Part shown: in pieces, positions 23,438 to 33,944 of the stretch
Layout: every line of letters begins with the position of its first letter
Numbering within the stretch: position 1 is the first letter of the stretch
Source: Cerrena zonata
Taxonomy: Eukaryota; Basidiomycota; Agaricomycetes; Polyporales; Cerrenaceae
Direction: 5' to 3'
NCBI GenBank assembly: GCA_038087015.1
Contig: JASBNA010000036.1
Coordinates: forward strand, 310,001 to 374,000
DNA length: 64,000 nucleotides
Program-made: the position numbers and the translations under genes
The notes under the pieces: model-generated
What the model was told of the DNA's origin: nothing
Seen by the model: only the letters and a program-made list of their open reading frames with translations
Database searches by the model: none

Positions 23438-25099
23438 ATGGCTGGCACATCTACTCTACGACGCCGGAAAGATAACAAGAGGAAGGAGGACGAGAAGGAT
23501 GACTCGCTGAAGGTCGAAACCACCATCCAGAAGAGTAACGTTGTAAGCACTACTATCTAATGGCCCGACTCAGACCGTGACGCGTTTAGCTCATAGGTGT
23601 CTACATGTAATAGACCGCATTGACACATGTTTTATTTGTTACAGTATTGCTCGGTGCATGTATCTTTACAGCTTATCGACTGTTCCCTCATTTCTTCTGG
23701 GAGGAAACTGCGAATGGGATACAGCTCGAACGGGAAGTGCAATTACCATTCAAGGTAGTTGATTTGCCTGGCAAGGGCAAAGGTGTTATTGCTACTCGAG
23801 ATATCGCTGTAAGATATCCTTACATGTTTCGACCATAAGTTCTAGACTTATGTATACCTATCTAGCAAGGCGAACTATTATTTCGCGAGGAACCTCTCTT
23901 CCTCGTTCCCACCTCCAGTACGTGCTTCCACTTCCATACCACTACACACGTGCAAACCAAACCCTCATGACCCATCTCAGTATCCACCTCCCCAGGTGCA
24001 CTTCTCCTCTCACTTTTAGCTCGCTTAACTCCCACACAACGCCAACAATTCTACAACCTCTCTTACGTGAATCTCCCATCGAACCTAATACCCGACTCAC
24101 CGGAGTATCATGAAGCTATTTCCCTTGCTATCTTCCAGACGAATTCTATCGCGGCGGGGAATGGACAGGCAGGGATTTTTCCGAGAGTGGCTAGGTTGAA
24201 TCATGGGTGTTCGAAAGCGTTCAATTCGGTTTATTCGTGGAGAGCGAACGAGGGAGGGAGAGGGTTGATTGTCGTGCATGCATTGAAGAGAATCAAGGAG
24301 GGTGAGGTAAGAGGACCTTTAGGGTTATTGGTAATAACAAAGTATCTGATGACCGACGGGATGGGACAGGAACTTCTGACGACCTATTTGGATACCAAGA
24401 GGCCTCGAGATGCGCGGAGGTAAGCAATCATCGGCTATCACCTCATTCTTGTGTAGTCAGCATAAACATCATCATTTTTAGAGCATACCTTCACGACCAT
24501 TATGGGTTCACTTGTCAATGTTCAGTATGTACATTGCCGGAAGAGCGATCGCGAGAGTCCGATGGACGATTGACAGCCATGGCCGATTTGTACGGGAAGT
24601 TCTCCACGTGGGGAAGAGATGCTATTGACGGAAAAGAAGCCGTTGCCGTAGCGCGCAAGATCTGGAGTATCGGTGAAGAAGAGGGGTATTGGAGTGAGCG
24701 GGGAAGACTGGCGGCGGATGTTGCTTGGGTTGCTGCTGCTCATTCAGAGTACGTGTCTCCAGTGCCGATGAAACGAATGATGATCTGACTGTTTTTTTAA
24801 TTTGGGTGACTCTCCAATTTGGATCTATTAATCGACGACCTGTGCATTTCTGTGCATAATTGATGCGCATTCCACCTCCGTTTCGACCTTGAATCATTCC
24901 TGCATATTCGTATAGTGCGGACGCAGTGCAAGAATGGGCCGCTTTGGGATTAGAGTGGTATGCTTACGAGCTAGGCGCGGATAGTGAACAGGTGAGAGAG
25001 ATGAAGGACGTCATGGTTAGCCCTAAGACACATCCAGTGTGGGGGACGAAGCATGAACTAAGCGTCGGAGGACCTGGGAGCCTGAGCAAGAAAGTTTGA
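23438..25099 (+). CDS. SET-domain protein with an N-terminal membrane anchor
   Basis: Seven phase-checked exons (23438-23534, 23645-23808, 23866-23917, 23996-24306, 24370-24419, 24482-24748, 24916-25099) give 374 residues. The basic start (MAGTSTLRRRKDNKRKEDEK) is followed by a hydrophobic stretch ILLGACIFTAYRLFPHFFW near residues 33-52, a likely signal anchor. The SET domain begins with GKGVIATRDIAQGELLFREE and includes FPRVARLNHGCSKAFNSVYS (the N-H-x-C core), a VVHALKRIKEGEELLTTYLD strand, and the post-SET-like cysteines HYGFTCQCSVC. SMYD-type and fungal stand-alone SET proteins share this layout; many methylate lysines on histones or other proteins. The membrane anchor is unusual and suggests a non-histone target at the ER or another membrane. 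The C-terminal helices resemble no domain I recognise. Confidence 0.85.
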
Positions 25100-25878
25100 T
25101 TGAAGTATGAGTTACATTGAACTGTACTAAGTTGGTCCGATGGCGAATACGACCTGACTTTCGCAGGCGGCAGAATGAGACGATACGGTGTATAGATGTG
25201 ACAAGCTGTGGGATAGTAGAGCGATAGAGTGGAGAATATTAGAGCGGAGTGTTCTGGGGACATCTAGGTTAGTGTACAGCGTCCATATTTTGATGGTCAG
25301 CTGCTCCCTCGGAGTTGAGAAAGACACATGTCCGAAACATCCGGGGATAGGTTGGCATGTCGGGTGGTATTGACTGTATCGGAGCGGGATCAAACTCTTG
25401 TGTAGCTGGCTTGCTTGACAAGAGCGGTGGGGTAAGAGATGTTTTGTGTACATTGGTGCGTGGGGCCGCGGCAGATCAGGCTTCATGGGCAACGCATCTG
25501 GGCTGAGTCAACGTTCGCCTCGGCGGTAAACGCACTTTTTTTGTTTTGCTTTGCACGGAAATTGGTATAAAGGACGTGGACGGAAAGGCAATTGCTAGTT
25601 TGCTTTGATATAAACACAGCGCTCGGGGGGTGTTACGACAACGTAAGGCAGCTTTCCGCCAACAGTGGCCTCGGGGGGGAGATCTGACCACTTTTTATCT
25701 ACAGGCGTTTAGGGAGTGATATAATCCGTCTTATCTCATCACTCTATATTTCTTCCCCACCTGCCCAGTCAAAAGCCTCCGCCACGCTTGTCCTAGACCT
25801 CCACCTCTTCTCTCCCTCCTTCCGCCCTTCTTCACACTCACTTTTTCTAGGTCTCCTTTTCTTCTTTCCTATCTAGCC
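25100..25878. promoter_or_regulatory. Upstream region of the P450 reductase gene with a strong CT tract
   Basis: About 780 bp. The last ~140 bp before the reductase ATG (25735-25878) are strongly pyrimidine-rich (runs such as CTTCTCTCCCTCCTTCC). This is a common mark of highly transcribed fungal genes, usually at or just after the transcription start. A GGTATAAAGG box sits at ~25565, more than 300 bp from the ATG, and a GATATAATCC near 25716. Either could serve as a TATA element; neither is proven. Confidence 0.45.
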
Positions 25879-28268
25879 ATGGCGGCCACGTCCTCGTCGG
25901 ACGTCGTCATTCTCGCACTCGGCGTTGTACTCGCCGCGGTCTACCTCTTCCGGGACCAGCTTTTCGCTGCGTCCAAACCAAAGTCGGCTCCCATTGCGAC
26001 ATCCAAGTCTGGCTCGGGTGGTGGCAACCCTCGGGACTTCATCGCAAAGATGAAGGAGGGGGTAAGTGTCCATAAAGCCTAAAACTAGGTTATAGTTTGA
26101 CACGTATACTTACATGCCGCTTCCCTGTCATTCAGAAAAAGCGGCTTGTCATTTTCTACGGCTCCCAAACTGGTACCGCTGAGGAATACGCTATTCGTAT
26201 TGCCAAGGAGGCAAAGTCAAAGTTCGGCCTTGCTTCCCTTGTCTGCGACCCCGAGGAATATGATTTCGACAACCTTGACCAACTCCCCGAGGACTCGGCC
26301 GTTTTCTTCGTCATGGCTACTTACGGTGAAGGTGAACCTACGGATAATGCTGTCGAACTCTGTCAAAAGCTCTCCGACGAGTCCTTCGAGTTCTCCAATG
26401 GCGAACACAAGCTCCCCGGTCTCAAATATGTTGTCTTCGGTCTCGGTAACAAGACCTATGAACACTACAACCTTATTTCTCGCAACGTTGACCGCGATTT
26501 GGCGAACATGGGTGGTGTCCGTATTGGCGAACGTGGTGAGGGTGATGATGACAAGAGCATGGAAGAGGACTACCTCGAATGGAAAGATCCTATGTGGGAG
26601 GCTTTCGCCAAGGCTATGAACGTCGAGGAAGGTCAAGGTGGTGAATCGCCCGACTTTGCTGTTTCAGAGGTTGAGGATCACCCCGCCGAAAAGGTCTACC
26701 TTGGTATGTTCCATTCACCGCTCCGAACGTTGCCGCAATCTTACAATTCATCCTTTCATCTTAGGCGAGCTGTCTGCTCGGGCTCTCACACGTTCCCGCG
26801 GTATTCATGACGCCAAGAACCCCTACCCTGCCCCCATTGCTGCTGCTAAGGAACTCTTCTCCGATGCTGCTGACCGTAACTGTGTCCACATTGAGCTTAA
26901 CATCGAAGGTTCCGGTATTACTTACCAACACGGTGACCACGTCGGTGTTTGGCCCTCCAATGCGGAAGTCGAAGTCAACCGTCTCCTCCTCGCTCTCGGT
27001 CTTTACGACAAGAAGGACGCTGTCATTAACATTGAGTCACTCGATCCCGCTTTGGCCAAGGTTCCATTCCCCGTCCCCACAACTTACGGTACCGTCCTCC
27101 GTCATTACATCGATATCAGTGCTCTCGTTGGTCGTCAAATTTTGGGCGTCTTGTCCAAATACGCTCCTTCCCCTGAGGCTGAGGCTATTTTGAAGACGCT
27201 CAACACAAACAAGGAGGAATACAATACCATCGTACACAACGGATGTCTCAAACTTGGTGAAGTTCTCCAAGTGGCTGCCGGTAATGATATCCATGCCGTC
27301 CCCACTAAGGAGAACACCTCCACTTGGTCCATTCCTTTCGACATCATTGTTTCTTCGATCCCTCGTTTGCAACCCCGGTACTACTCTATTTCGTCTAGCC
27401 CTAAACTCCACGCCAACTCGATCCACGTCACTTGTGTTGTTCTCAAGTATGAGTCGATCAACAACGAGAAGGTCAAGACTCGATGGGTGTATGGTGTTGG
27501 TTCCAACATGTTGCTTAACTTGAAATCTGCTGCCAACGGTGAGGAGATCGCTATCAACACTGAGGATAGCGAGCCATCCAAGGTTATTGCCCCCAAGTAC
27601 GCCATCGAAGGTCCTCGTGGTTTGTATAGGCAAGAGACTGTCTACAAGGTTCCCGTCCATGTCAGGCGTTCGACTTTCAGGTTGCCTACCAACCCCAAGA
27701 GCCCGGTTATTATGATTGGTCCTGGTACTGTAAGTATTCACAGGCACTGTTGTCTCTGTCGATTCAAATACTTAAGGATAATTTTTAGGGTGTCGCTCCT
27801 TTCCGTGGTTTCATCCAGGAACGTGTCGCTATGGCTCGTCGCACTATCGAGAAGAATGGTCCCGAAGGTCTCGCCGACTGGGGCAGCATCCGTCTCTACT
27901 TCGGAAGCCGAACATCCACCACTGATTACCTTTACAAGGACGAATGGCCCGAATACGCCAAGGAACTCTACGGCAAATTTACCATGCGCTGCGCCTTCTC
28001 TCGTGAGCCCCCTTACAAGCCTGATGGCGGCAAGATCTACGTCCAGGATCTCATCTGGGAGGACCATGAGGAGATTGCGGATGCGATTTTGACTGGGAAG
28101 GGATATGTTTACATTTGTGGTGATGCGAAGAGCATGAGCAAGGCTGTTGAGGAGACCCTTTGTAGGATCTTGGGTGAGGCTAAGGGTGGAAGTGCCGAGG
28201 TCGAGGGTGCGGCTGAGTTGAAGCTGCTTAAGGAGAGGAGCAGGCTTTTGCTCGATGTCTGGTCATAG
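25879..28268 (+). CDS. CPR1: NADPH-cytochrome P450 reductase
   Basis: This ER-membrane diflavin enzyme passes electrons from NADPH through FAD and FMN to cytochrome P450s and other ER acceptors. Four phase-checked exons (25879-26061, 26136-26703, 26765-27729, 27789-28268) give 731 residues. The N-terminal anchor is VVILALGVVLAAVYLF (residues 9-24). The FMN domain shows IFYGSQTGTAEEYA, then MATYGEGEPTDNA and GLGNKTYEHYN. The FAD domain shows RYYSISSSP (binding FAD) and the GV.. junction. The NADPH domain shows IGPGTGVAPFRGFIQER, LYFGSRT and GYVYICGDAKSM. The protein ends LLLDVWS, with the terminal Trp before Ser that stacks on FAD. Length is as expected. Codon use is more biased toward C-ending codons than in neighbours, in keeping with strong expression. 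All cofactor motifs are intact. Confidence 0.97.
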
Positions 28269-28738
28269 ATGTCTTGACATTTGAGTTTTCCCTGTTTTAT
28301 TTCTCCCCCTCTCCTCATTTTATATCTCTATATCCCTGACACCACCACTTCCGACTTTTTTATCATGACGCACCCACACAATTTGCATTGCACGACTTAG
28401 AAACATATTCATAGATGGATGAGGTTGGTTTGGTACATATTAGTTCTACTTGAAACGGACCTTGTCCTTCTTTCTCCTCTCATACTGGTTAGATATTTCC
28501 TGGTTTATTGTTCTACTATAGTATGTTTGTCGCCGCTCTCGTCATTTCAATGTATATCGTCTACATCTTCTTCTCGTTATGATACTTTACTTCTCTCTAC
28601 ATCTCACAGGCTGAACAATCTAAGATAAAACACCAATTCGTATGCAAACTCCGAAGTATCGAGTGATGCATTCCGTATGAGCCCGGAGGATGCCGTCTCT
28701 GGCAGGCCGATTGAGAACGTCTGCTCACTCACTCTTCT
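28269..28738. other. Spacer between CPR and SHE9
   Basis: About 470 bp holding the CPR 3' UTR and the SHE9 promoter. It is T-rich just after the CPR stop, as is common for fungal 3' ends. No other feature was seen. Confidence 0.4.
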
Positions 28739-30043
28739 ATGTTGCACACATCACTTCGCACTCTGCGCTCGGCCTCTGTGCGACCTCGGGCCACTCTCCT
28801 TGCACAAAAACAATCGTTCACGAGATATTCATGTCGTTCGTATTCTACAGAAAATGCTGATAAGAAGGAACGGACCGTTACCGATGACGTCGTAAACAAG
28901 TCATCCCCGGTCCAAACTTCGGAATCCGAGGCTGCAGCCTCTGCATCGTCGGCTTCCACTATTTCTACATTCTCTGCGTTGTCAGAGCCTCATCCATCAT
29001 CCATCTCTCCTACATCCGATGTAGGACCTTCTGGACCGAGCAAGGAAGAGCAACTGCAGAATGTGAAGAAGCTGATTCGGGAATGGACGGATAAGACATC
29101 TTATCAAGTCCGAAAGCAGGCTGATGCATATACTGCCAAAGCGGTGAAGACGTTCTCTCAGCTTGGGGCTGAGTTGAATAAGGCTACCGGGTATGAAGAG
29201 ATTGAGAGCTTGAAGAAGAGGGTGGCTGCTCAAGGTATGTGTATTGTTATTATTTACTATAATGTTACTTTAAAAGAGACTAAAATTGGATTAATCATTT
29301 GTGCTGTAGAGGCCAATATTGATGCTGCACGACAGGCTGCTAAAGTCGCAAAGGAGGAATACGATAAGGCCGTTTCCCAACGTGCTAAATCGCAGAAAGA
29401 AGTCAACGATCTCCTACAACGCAAATCCTCATGGACGGACGATGACGTTCTTAGATTCACCGCATTAGTACGACAAGACCATCTATACGAACAAGCCGAA
29501 GCTCGAGCGAAAGCAGCCACCGGAGCGACCGAAGCAGAAGTGGAACGAGAGTTCACAGAACTCATGAGGGTCATCTTGAATCGGTACCATGAAGAACAAA
29601 TCTGGTCCGATAAGATTCGCAGTGTGTCCACTTATGGGTCGCTCACTGTCCTTGGACTTAATCTGTTGGTCTTTGTTACGGCGATATTGTTTGTGGAGCC
29701 GTGGAAGAGGAGGAGGTTGGCGCAGACGTTTGAGAAGAAGGTGGAGGAGATGACTGCGGAGACTGTTGCTGCGTTCGATGCGAGGACTGCGAGTTTGGAC
29801 GCAAAGTTGGACAAGCATGATGAGTTGTTGGGAAGGGTTCTGGAGACGGTTTATTATGCGAACCAACCTGCTGCCACGGTTGTCCCTCCAGTAGATGTTG
29901 GAATGGATGATGTGAAGACTCAGTTTACAGAGGATAGACTGCCGAACGAGCATTGGACACCGGCTCCGCAGTGGTTGGTCGCTACGACTGCTACTACTGC
30001 CATTATCATGGGGTGGTGTGCGAGGAGTTGGTTCGGACCTTAG
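28739..30043 (+). CDS. SHE9: SHE9/MDM33, mitochondrial inner membrane protein
   Basis: SHE9/MDM33 sits in the inner mitochondrial membrane and helps control its shape and fission. Two exons (28739-29234, 29310-30043) give 409 residues. The 75-nt intron is a multiple of three with no stop, so the frame reads straight through it. The N-terminus is rich in Arg, Ser and Thr with few acids (MLHTSLRTLRSASVRPRATL), fitting a mitochondrial presequence. After a low-complexity Ser/Ala linker comes a long coiled coil (KKLIREWTDKTSYQVRKQAD through EREFTELMRVILNRYHEEQI), the first helix TVLGLNLLVFVTAILFVEPW with the family's VEPWKRRR end, a second coil, and a C-terminal helix (VATTATTAIIMGW). This matches the SHE9 layout of coils and two helices facing the matrix. 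Confidence 0.9.
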   Translation: MLHTSLRTLRSASVRPRATLLAQKQSFTRYSCRSYSTENADKKERTVTDDVVNKSSPVQTSESEAAASASSASTISTFSALSEPHPSSISPTSDVGPSGPSKEEQLQNVKKLIREWTDKTSYQVRKQADAYTAKAVKTFSQLGAELNKATGYEEIESLKKRVAAQGMCIVIIYYNVTLKETKIGLIICAVEANIDAARQAAKVAKEEYDKAVSQRAKSQKEVNDLLQRKSSWTDDDVLRFTALVRQDHLYEQAEARAKAATGATEAEVEREFTELMRVILNRYHEEQIWSDKIRSVSTYGSLTVLGLNLLVFVTAILFVEPWKRRRLAQTFEKKVEEMTAETVAAFDARTASLDAKLDKHDELLGRVLETVYYANQPAATVVPPVDVGMDDVKTQFTEDRLPNEHWTPAPQWLVATTATTAIIMGWCARSWFGP

Positions 30044-30499
30044 CGGTGACGAAGGCGCACAGCTATCTCCATTCTACTGTATACTATATACCATACTAGA
30101 CGCATCGTCATAAACAATCTTCCCGGTCTTTGAGCTCCCCTTCTGGAGTGTTATCGAAGTGGTGAATGATTAAGCTTCATGCGCAATTGAGACTACGGTA
30201 GATCCGACAGTGGACCCTAGATCGATGTTGAATTGATCAATGGTCAAATGGAGAAAAATAGCGTTGGAGCTGTACCTATCTTGTAGGAATTCGCCATCTG
30301 ACTGTGTCATGGGACATTCTGACCATGTATTGGCATCCCATTTGGTCCATCCCCATCCGTCCTTGATCTAAAGGGAGTTACATCTAGACAGTGGAGATAG
30401 CAGGTTTGAATGATCACCAACGTACCTCGGGCTTTTTATGAGGTGCCAAAACAATCAACCATCGACATTTCGTGCTGGTTTAAGAGTCAAAATAACAGC
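30044..30499. other. Spacer with no recognised gene
   Basis: About 455 bp after SHE9. No exon with family resemblance was found. It likely holds the SHE9 3' UTR. Confidence 0.35.
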
Positions 30500-31168
30500 G
30501 ATGACCCTTGTGTAAGATTGGGACGGACCTCAGTTCCCATAATAGAGCGAACAGTTCCGATGGGTTTTCTACGAGATGAAGGGCGAAAGAACAGAAGGTC
30601 ATCTCAATTATACCAGGTTGTAGTGTAGTTTCCGATGTCTCCGTTAGGGTTGGCTCTGTTGCGCTTGATTCTGGATCACGTATTGGCTTTCTGGATGGTA
30701 GACCACCTTCCGCAATATCTCGAAATGATAATGGAGCACATTTGAGTTTGGTCCGTATTTCGAATGCTTCTGAAGTATACTACAGAATCATCAACACGAC
30801 TCCTGGCAATGAAAGGATCAGTGAACGCACGGGGTCAGCGGCTAGGATCTCTGGTGTCGGAGTATTGGGAGGTATTTGGGATACAGGAAGGGTTTTCCGC
30901 GACGGTAGAACTTTACGCTCAGGATCTCCGGCTGACTGTGTTGCAATATAAGCGGATTTTGAGAGGGTCCACCATTCCATGAAAGCAATGGTAACCTCTC
31001 CACTAAACATCCAGTATTAATGTCACATTTTCCGTATTTGACTGAGAAGTATACCTTCCTATTTGAATATATTTGAATTTCTGCATACGTGAAATGAGCA
31101 GAAATGATACCGACCACAAGCCATGTCAAATATTGAAAGGCGATCCGAGGTAAAGCGTTTTTGTTCAT
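30500..31168 (-). CDS. Unrecognised minus-strand gene candidate
   Basis: An ATG at 31168 opens MNKNALPRIAFQYLTWLVVG followed by more hydrophobic residues, like a signal peptide or anchor, and a plausible donor (AAG|GTATAC). The next open stretch can be read as GEVTIAFMEWWTLSKSAYIA then SQIPPNTPTPEILAADP, ending at a possible intron (…CTGTAG near 30780). A third open stretch reads KLKCAPLSFRDIAEGGLPSR to a stop near 30493. I cannot place it in a family and the joining phases are not certain. It may be a small secreted or membrane protein gene or a relic. Confidence 0.3.
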
Positions 31169-31816
31169 TCTCCCACCATCTGCAAAGAATGAGGTATATA
31201 ATGAGATACGAATAAAATCAGCACCGACTTATTTAGCCACAGATATAGACATTGCCGGACACCAGGAAAATGGGGATTACGATAGGTTGCGCCGACTTTC
31301 TTGTAGTACTATGAATAACATTGTTATATTCTGGATATCTCCTGCAAGTGAAGATAAAGCCAAACCTCATCTACACCATACTCAGTATAGTTGTTCCGCA
31401 TGGAATGGTTGATAATGCCGGAGACCGCTTCACGATTTCCTCTCGACATGATGGATATATCAAGTGATATTACAGAGCACTTCTGAAAAGACCGTGAAGT
31501 GTATGGTCTATTTAGAAAGAGGAGTGTTTGGAGGGTCGGGGTGCTTCTTTGCAGTCTTCACGGTAAGGGTTTACACCTTAGGCTACCACGACTACCAATC
31601 AAAACAGTTCGATCAAAGTTCTCATATGATCGATCGCACTAATGGGAACGTAGCAGCGACCGAGTAGAGTTCCGGGTCACGGTGAACCCTGTCTACTACC
31701 CTCAACGAGTCCCCGACTCCATTTCAATTAACAACATGATATACTCCTCTTTTGGAAGCGTAACGAGAGAATGTGTTGCTAATCGTCTCTCCAAACATAT
31801 ACTTGTCAGAGTTTCC
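31169..31816. other. Spacer with no recognised gene
   Basis: About 650 bp between the minus-strand candidate and the CLYBL gene. Short open frames here lack splice partners and family matches. It should hold the CLYBL promoter. Confidence 0.35.
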
Positions 31817-33300
31817 ATGAGCGCACGCAGGTTCTCCGCTGCTGTCGGTACACACGCTCAACATGCCACTCGCACACCGAGACGCTCTTACTTATATGGT
31901 CCGTTAACAATGGCTATCATGCTGGCTCACTCAGGCTATACTTACCTATAACTGTTACATCGCTAGTTCCCTCTTCCTCTGACCGCATGCTCCAGAAGTC
32001 GCTGACAACGCCATCGGACGTGATTATTTATGACCTTGAAGACAGCGTGCCTCCGTCAGAAGCTGACAAGACTAGAGCTCGAAATAATTTGGCGAACTTC
32101 CTTGTATGTCTATAACTGCACTTGTTCTATAGTGCACTAATCATCAATTCAAGTATGACACCACAAGCCGACCGAGTCCAGAACGCATTGCCGTTCGTCT
32201 AAACGCAGTTAATACGCCATTCTTCCAGAAGGATATATCCCAAGCTGTCAGTGCTCATAAAAATATGCTGCTGTATGTATCTGAGGCTCAAGCCAATAGC
32301 TCAAAGTCCCGTCTATCCGGACCTTCGTGCTTCCTAAGGTCAACTCGTTAGATGACCTGAACTCTGTTTCACACGAGATCCTTTCCCACTGCAACTTCTC
32401 GGGAACTAAACCTATCGATTCAATCCGACTCGTCGCGAGTATTGAAAGTGCGAGGGCGATATTGAACCTCAAAGACATTGCCGGATGGCGTTCCAAACAT
32501 GGCTCGCTACTCGGCGGACAACTAAGTGGATTATTGGTATGACAACCTTTGTCAGATTGGTATATGTTTCTTACCAAACACTTTGAATAAATATTAGTTC
32601 GCAGCTGAAGATTGTGAGTACTATCCCAAACATCTCCAGATATTCTAAATGATCATAGACTGCGCCGATACATCTGTAATCCGAACGTCCTCTAGAAGAG
32701 AACTCCTATACACTCGTTCTCAGATTGCGATAACTGCTAAAGCGTTTGGTCTGGAGGCCATCGACATGGTAAGTTAGACACTATTTATACGAATGTATCT
32801 ATTCATTCCAGAGCGGTAGGTTTGCGTGAATTATAAAGATCTGGACTACCTTCGAGAGGAGTGCATCGATGGAAGACAGCTTGGGTTTACCGGAAAGGTT
32901 CGTGATTTACACACACTCTGCAATTAACTATCTAAATCCCGCTCTAGCAAGCTATCCATCCAACCCAAGTAGATACTATTCAATCGACTTTTGTACCGTC
33001 TGCTCGAGGTATGTTTGGTCGCTGATAATATCCCTTCTCGAACTCAACAATCTCCAGAGATTCTTCGTGCTGCGAAGATCTTGCATCAGATGAAGAAGGC
33101 ACATTCTTCTCAGAAGGGAGCGATAGGACTGGCGGTAGAAGACGGACCTACTGAGATGATTGATGCACCAATGATCAAACAGGTGTGTATAATAATCATT
33201 CCACGACGCAAATGCCTTGACTTGAACGATATTTCAGGCTGAAAATATTATTCGTGTTGCTCAGGCGGCCGGACTGGCCATACCTGAGCAGACCGATTGA
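31817..33300 (+). CDS. CLYBL: CLYBL-like citramalyl-CoA lyase / HpcH-HpaI aldolase family, probably mitochondrial
   Basis: Ten phase-checked exons (31817-31898, 31967-32103, 32154-32246, 32300-32536, 32598-32613, 32659-32768, 32820-32897, 32948-33008, 33058-33182, 33238-33300) give 333 residues. The start (MSARRFSAAVGTHAQHATRT then PRRSYLYVP) looks like a mitochondrial presequence leading into the first strand. Barrel motifs are VIIYDLEDSVPPSEADKTRA, RIAVRLNAV (the catalytic Arg strand), IRTFVLPKVNS, RLVASIESARAILNL (the metal-binding Glu), LFAAEDYCADT, GKVQAIHPTQVD and the C-terminal MIDAPMIKQAENII. The family cleaves citramalyl-CoA or malyl-type CoA esters with Mg2+; the human protein clears itaconate-derived citramalyl-CoA. 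Exon 5 is only 16 nt and encodes FAAED plus one base, inside the conserved metal-site motif. All key residues appear to be present. Confidence 0.92.
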
Positions 33301-33944
33301 AATTGTTCGTCACGAATTCACTGGAAGAATTACAATTACACTGAACACATGTAGTACTGTACGGGCGTTGCCGGTAACCTGCAGATGTCGAAAGTTTGTG
33401 CTTTCTTACGTGCAACCGCGAACCTCGGGAGCAAGGACTACAGTATGATCATACGATCTCGTCAACTCAACAAGTGGTGAGCTCCTTACATCAATCAATA
33501 TAGTGATTTACGAACATTGGAACAATTTGAAAAAGTGAGCGTCAGCACCAGCGGCAAAGTCTTGGATTAATCAGTACTCCGTCCAAGACCGTCGGTGTGC
33601 TAATCCCCATATAGACTCTATCTCAGTTTCGAACATAAATGACGTTTTACTACTGTACATACAGTAGACTCGAGAAGGATCTTTATATTTAGACTCGATG
33701 TATACGAAGGGTTGAGTGGACTCATGGTTTACTTGGTGCAGATCGAAAGGTGAGTCAACTTGAAAGGGTATATCAGATTATCATACGTTTGCTACTTTTA
33801 ACAGGCCTTGATGGATATCCAGGGCCACTCCAAAAGCTGTGGCAATTTCCCGATCCTATACTGTATATAAATCGGCACCACGCCCGCGCACAGATCACAA
33901 ACTTCTGCCGCACTTTCTGACATCTTTTCAATCGCACTATAGTA
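33301..33944. other. Spacer with no recognised gene
   Basis: About 640 bp between CLYBL and the EF-hand/ZZ gene. No gene was seen. A TATATAAAT sequence at ~33862 lies about 80 bp before the next start codon and is a reasonable TATA box for that gene. Confidence 0.4.
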
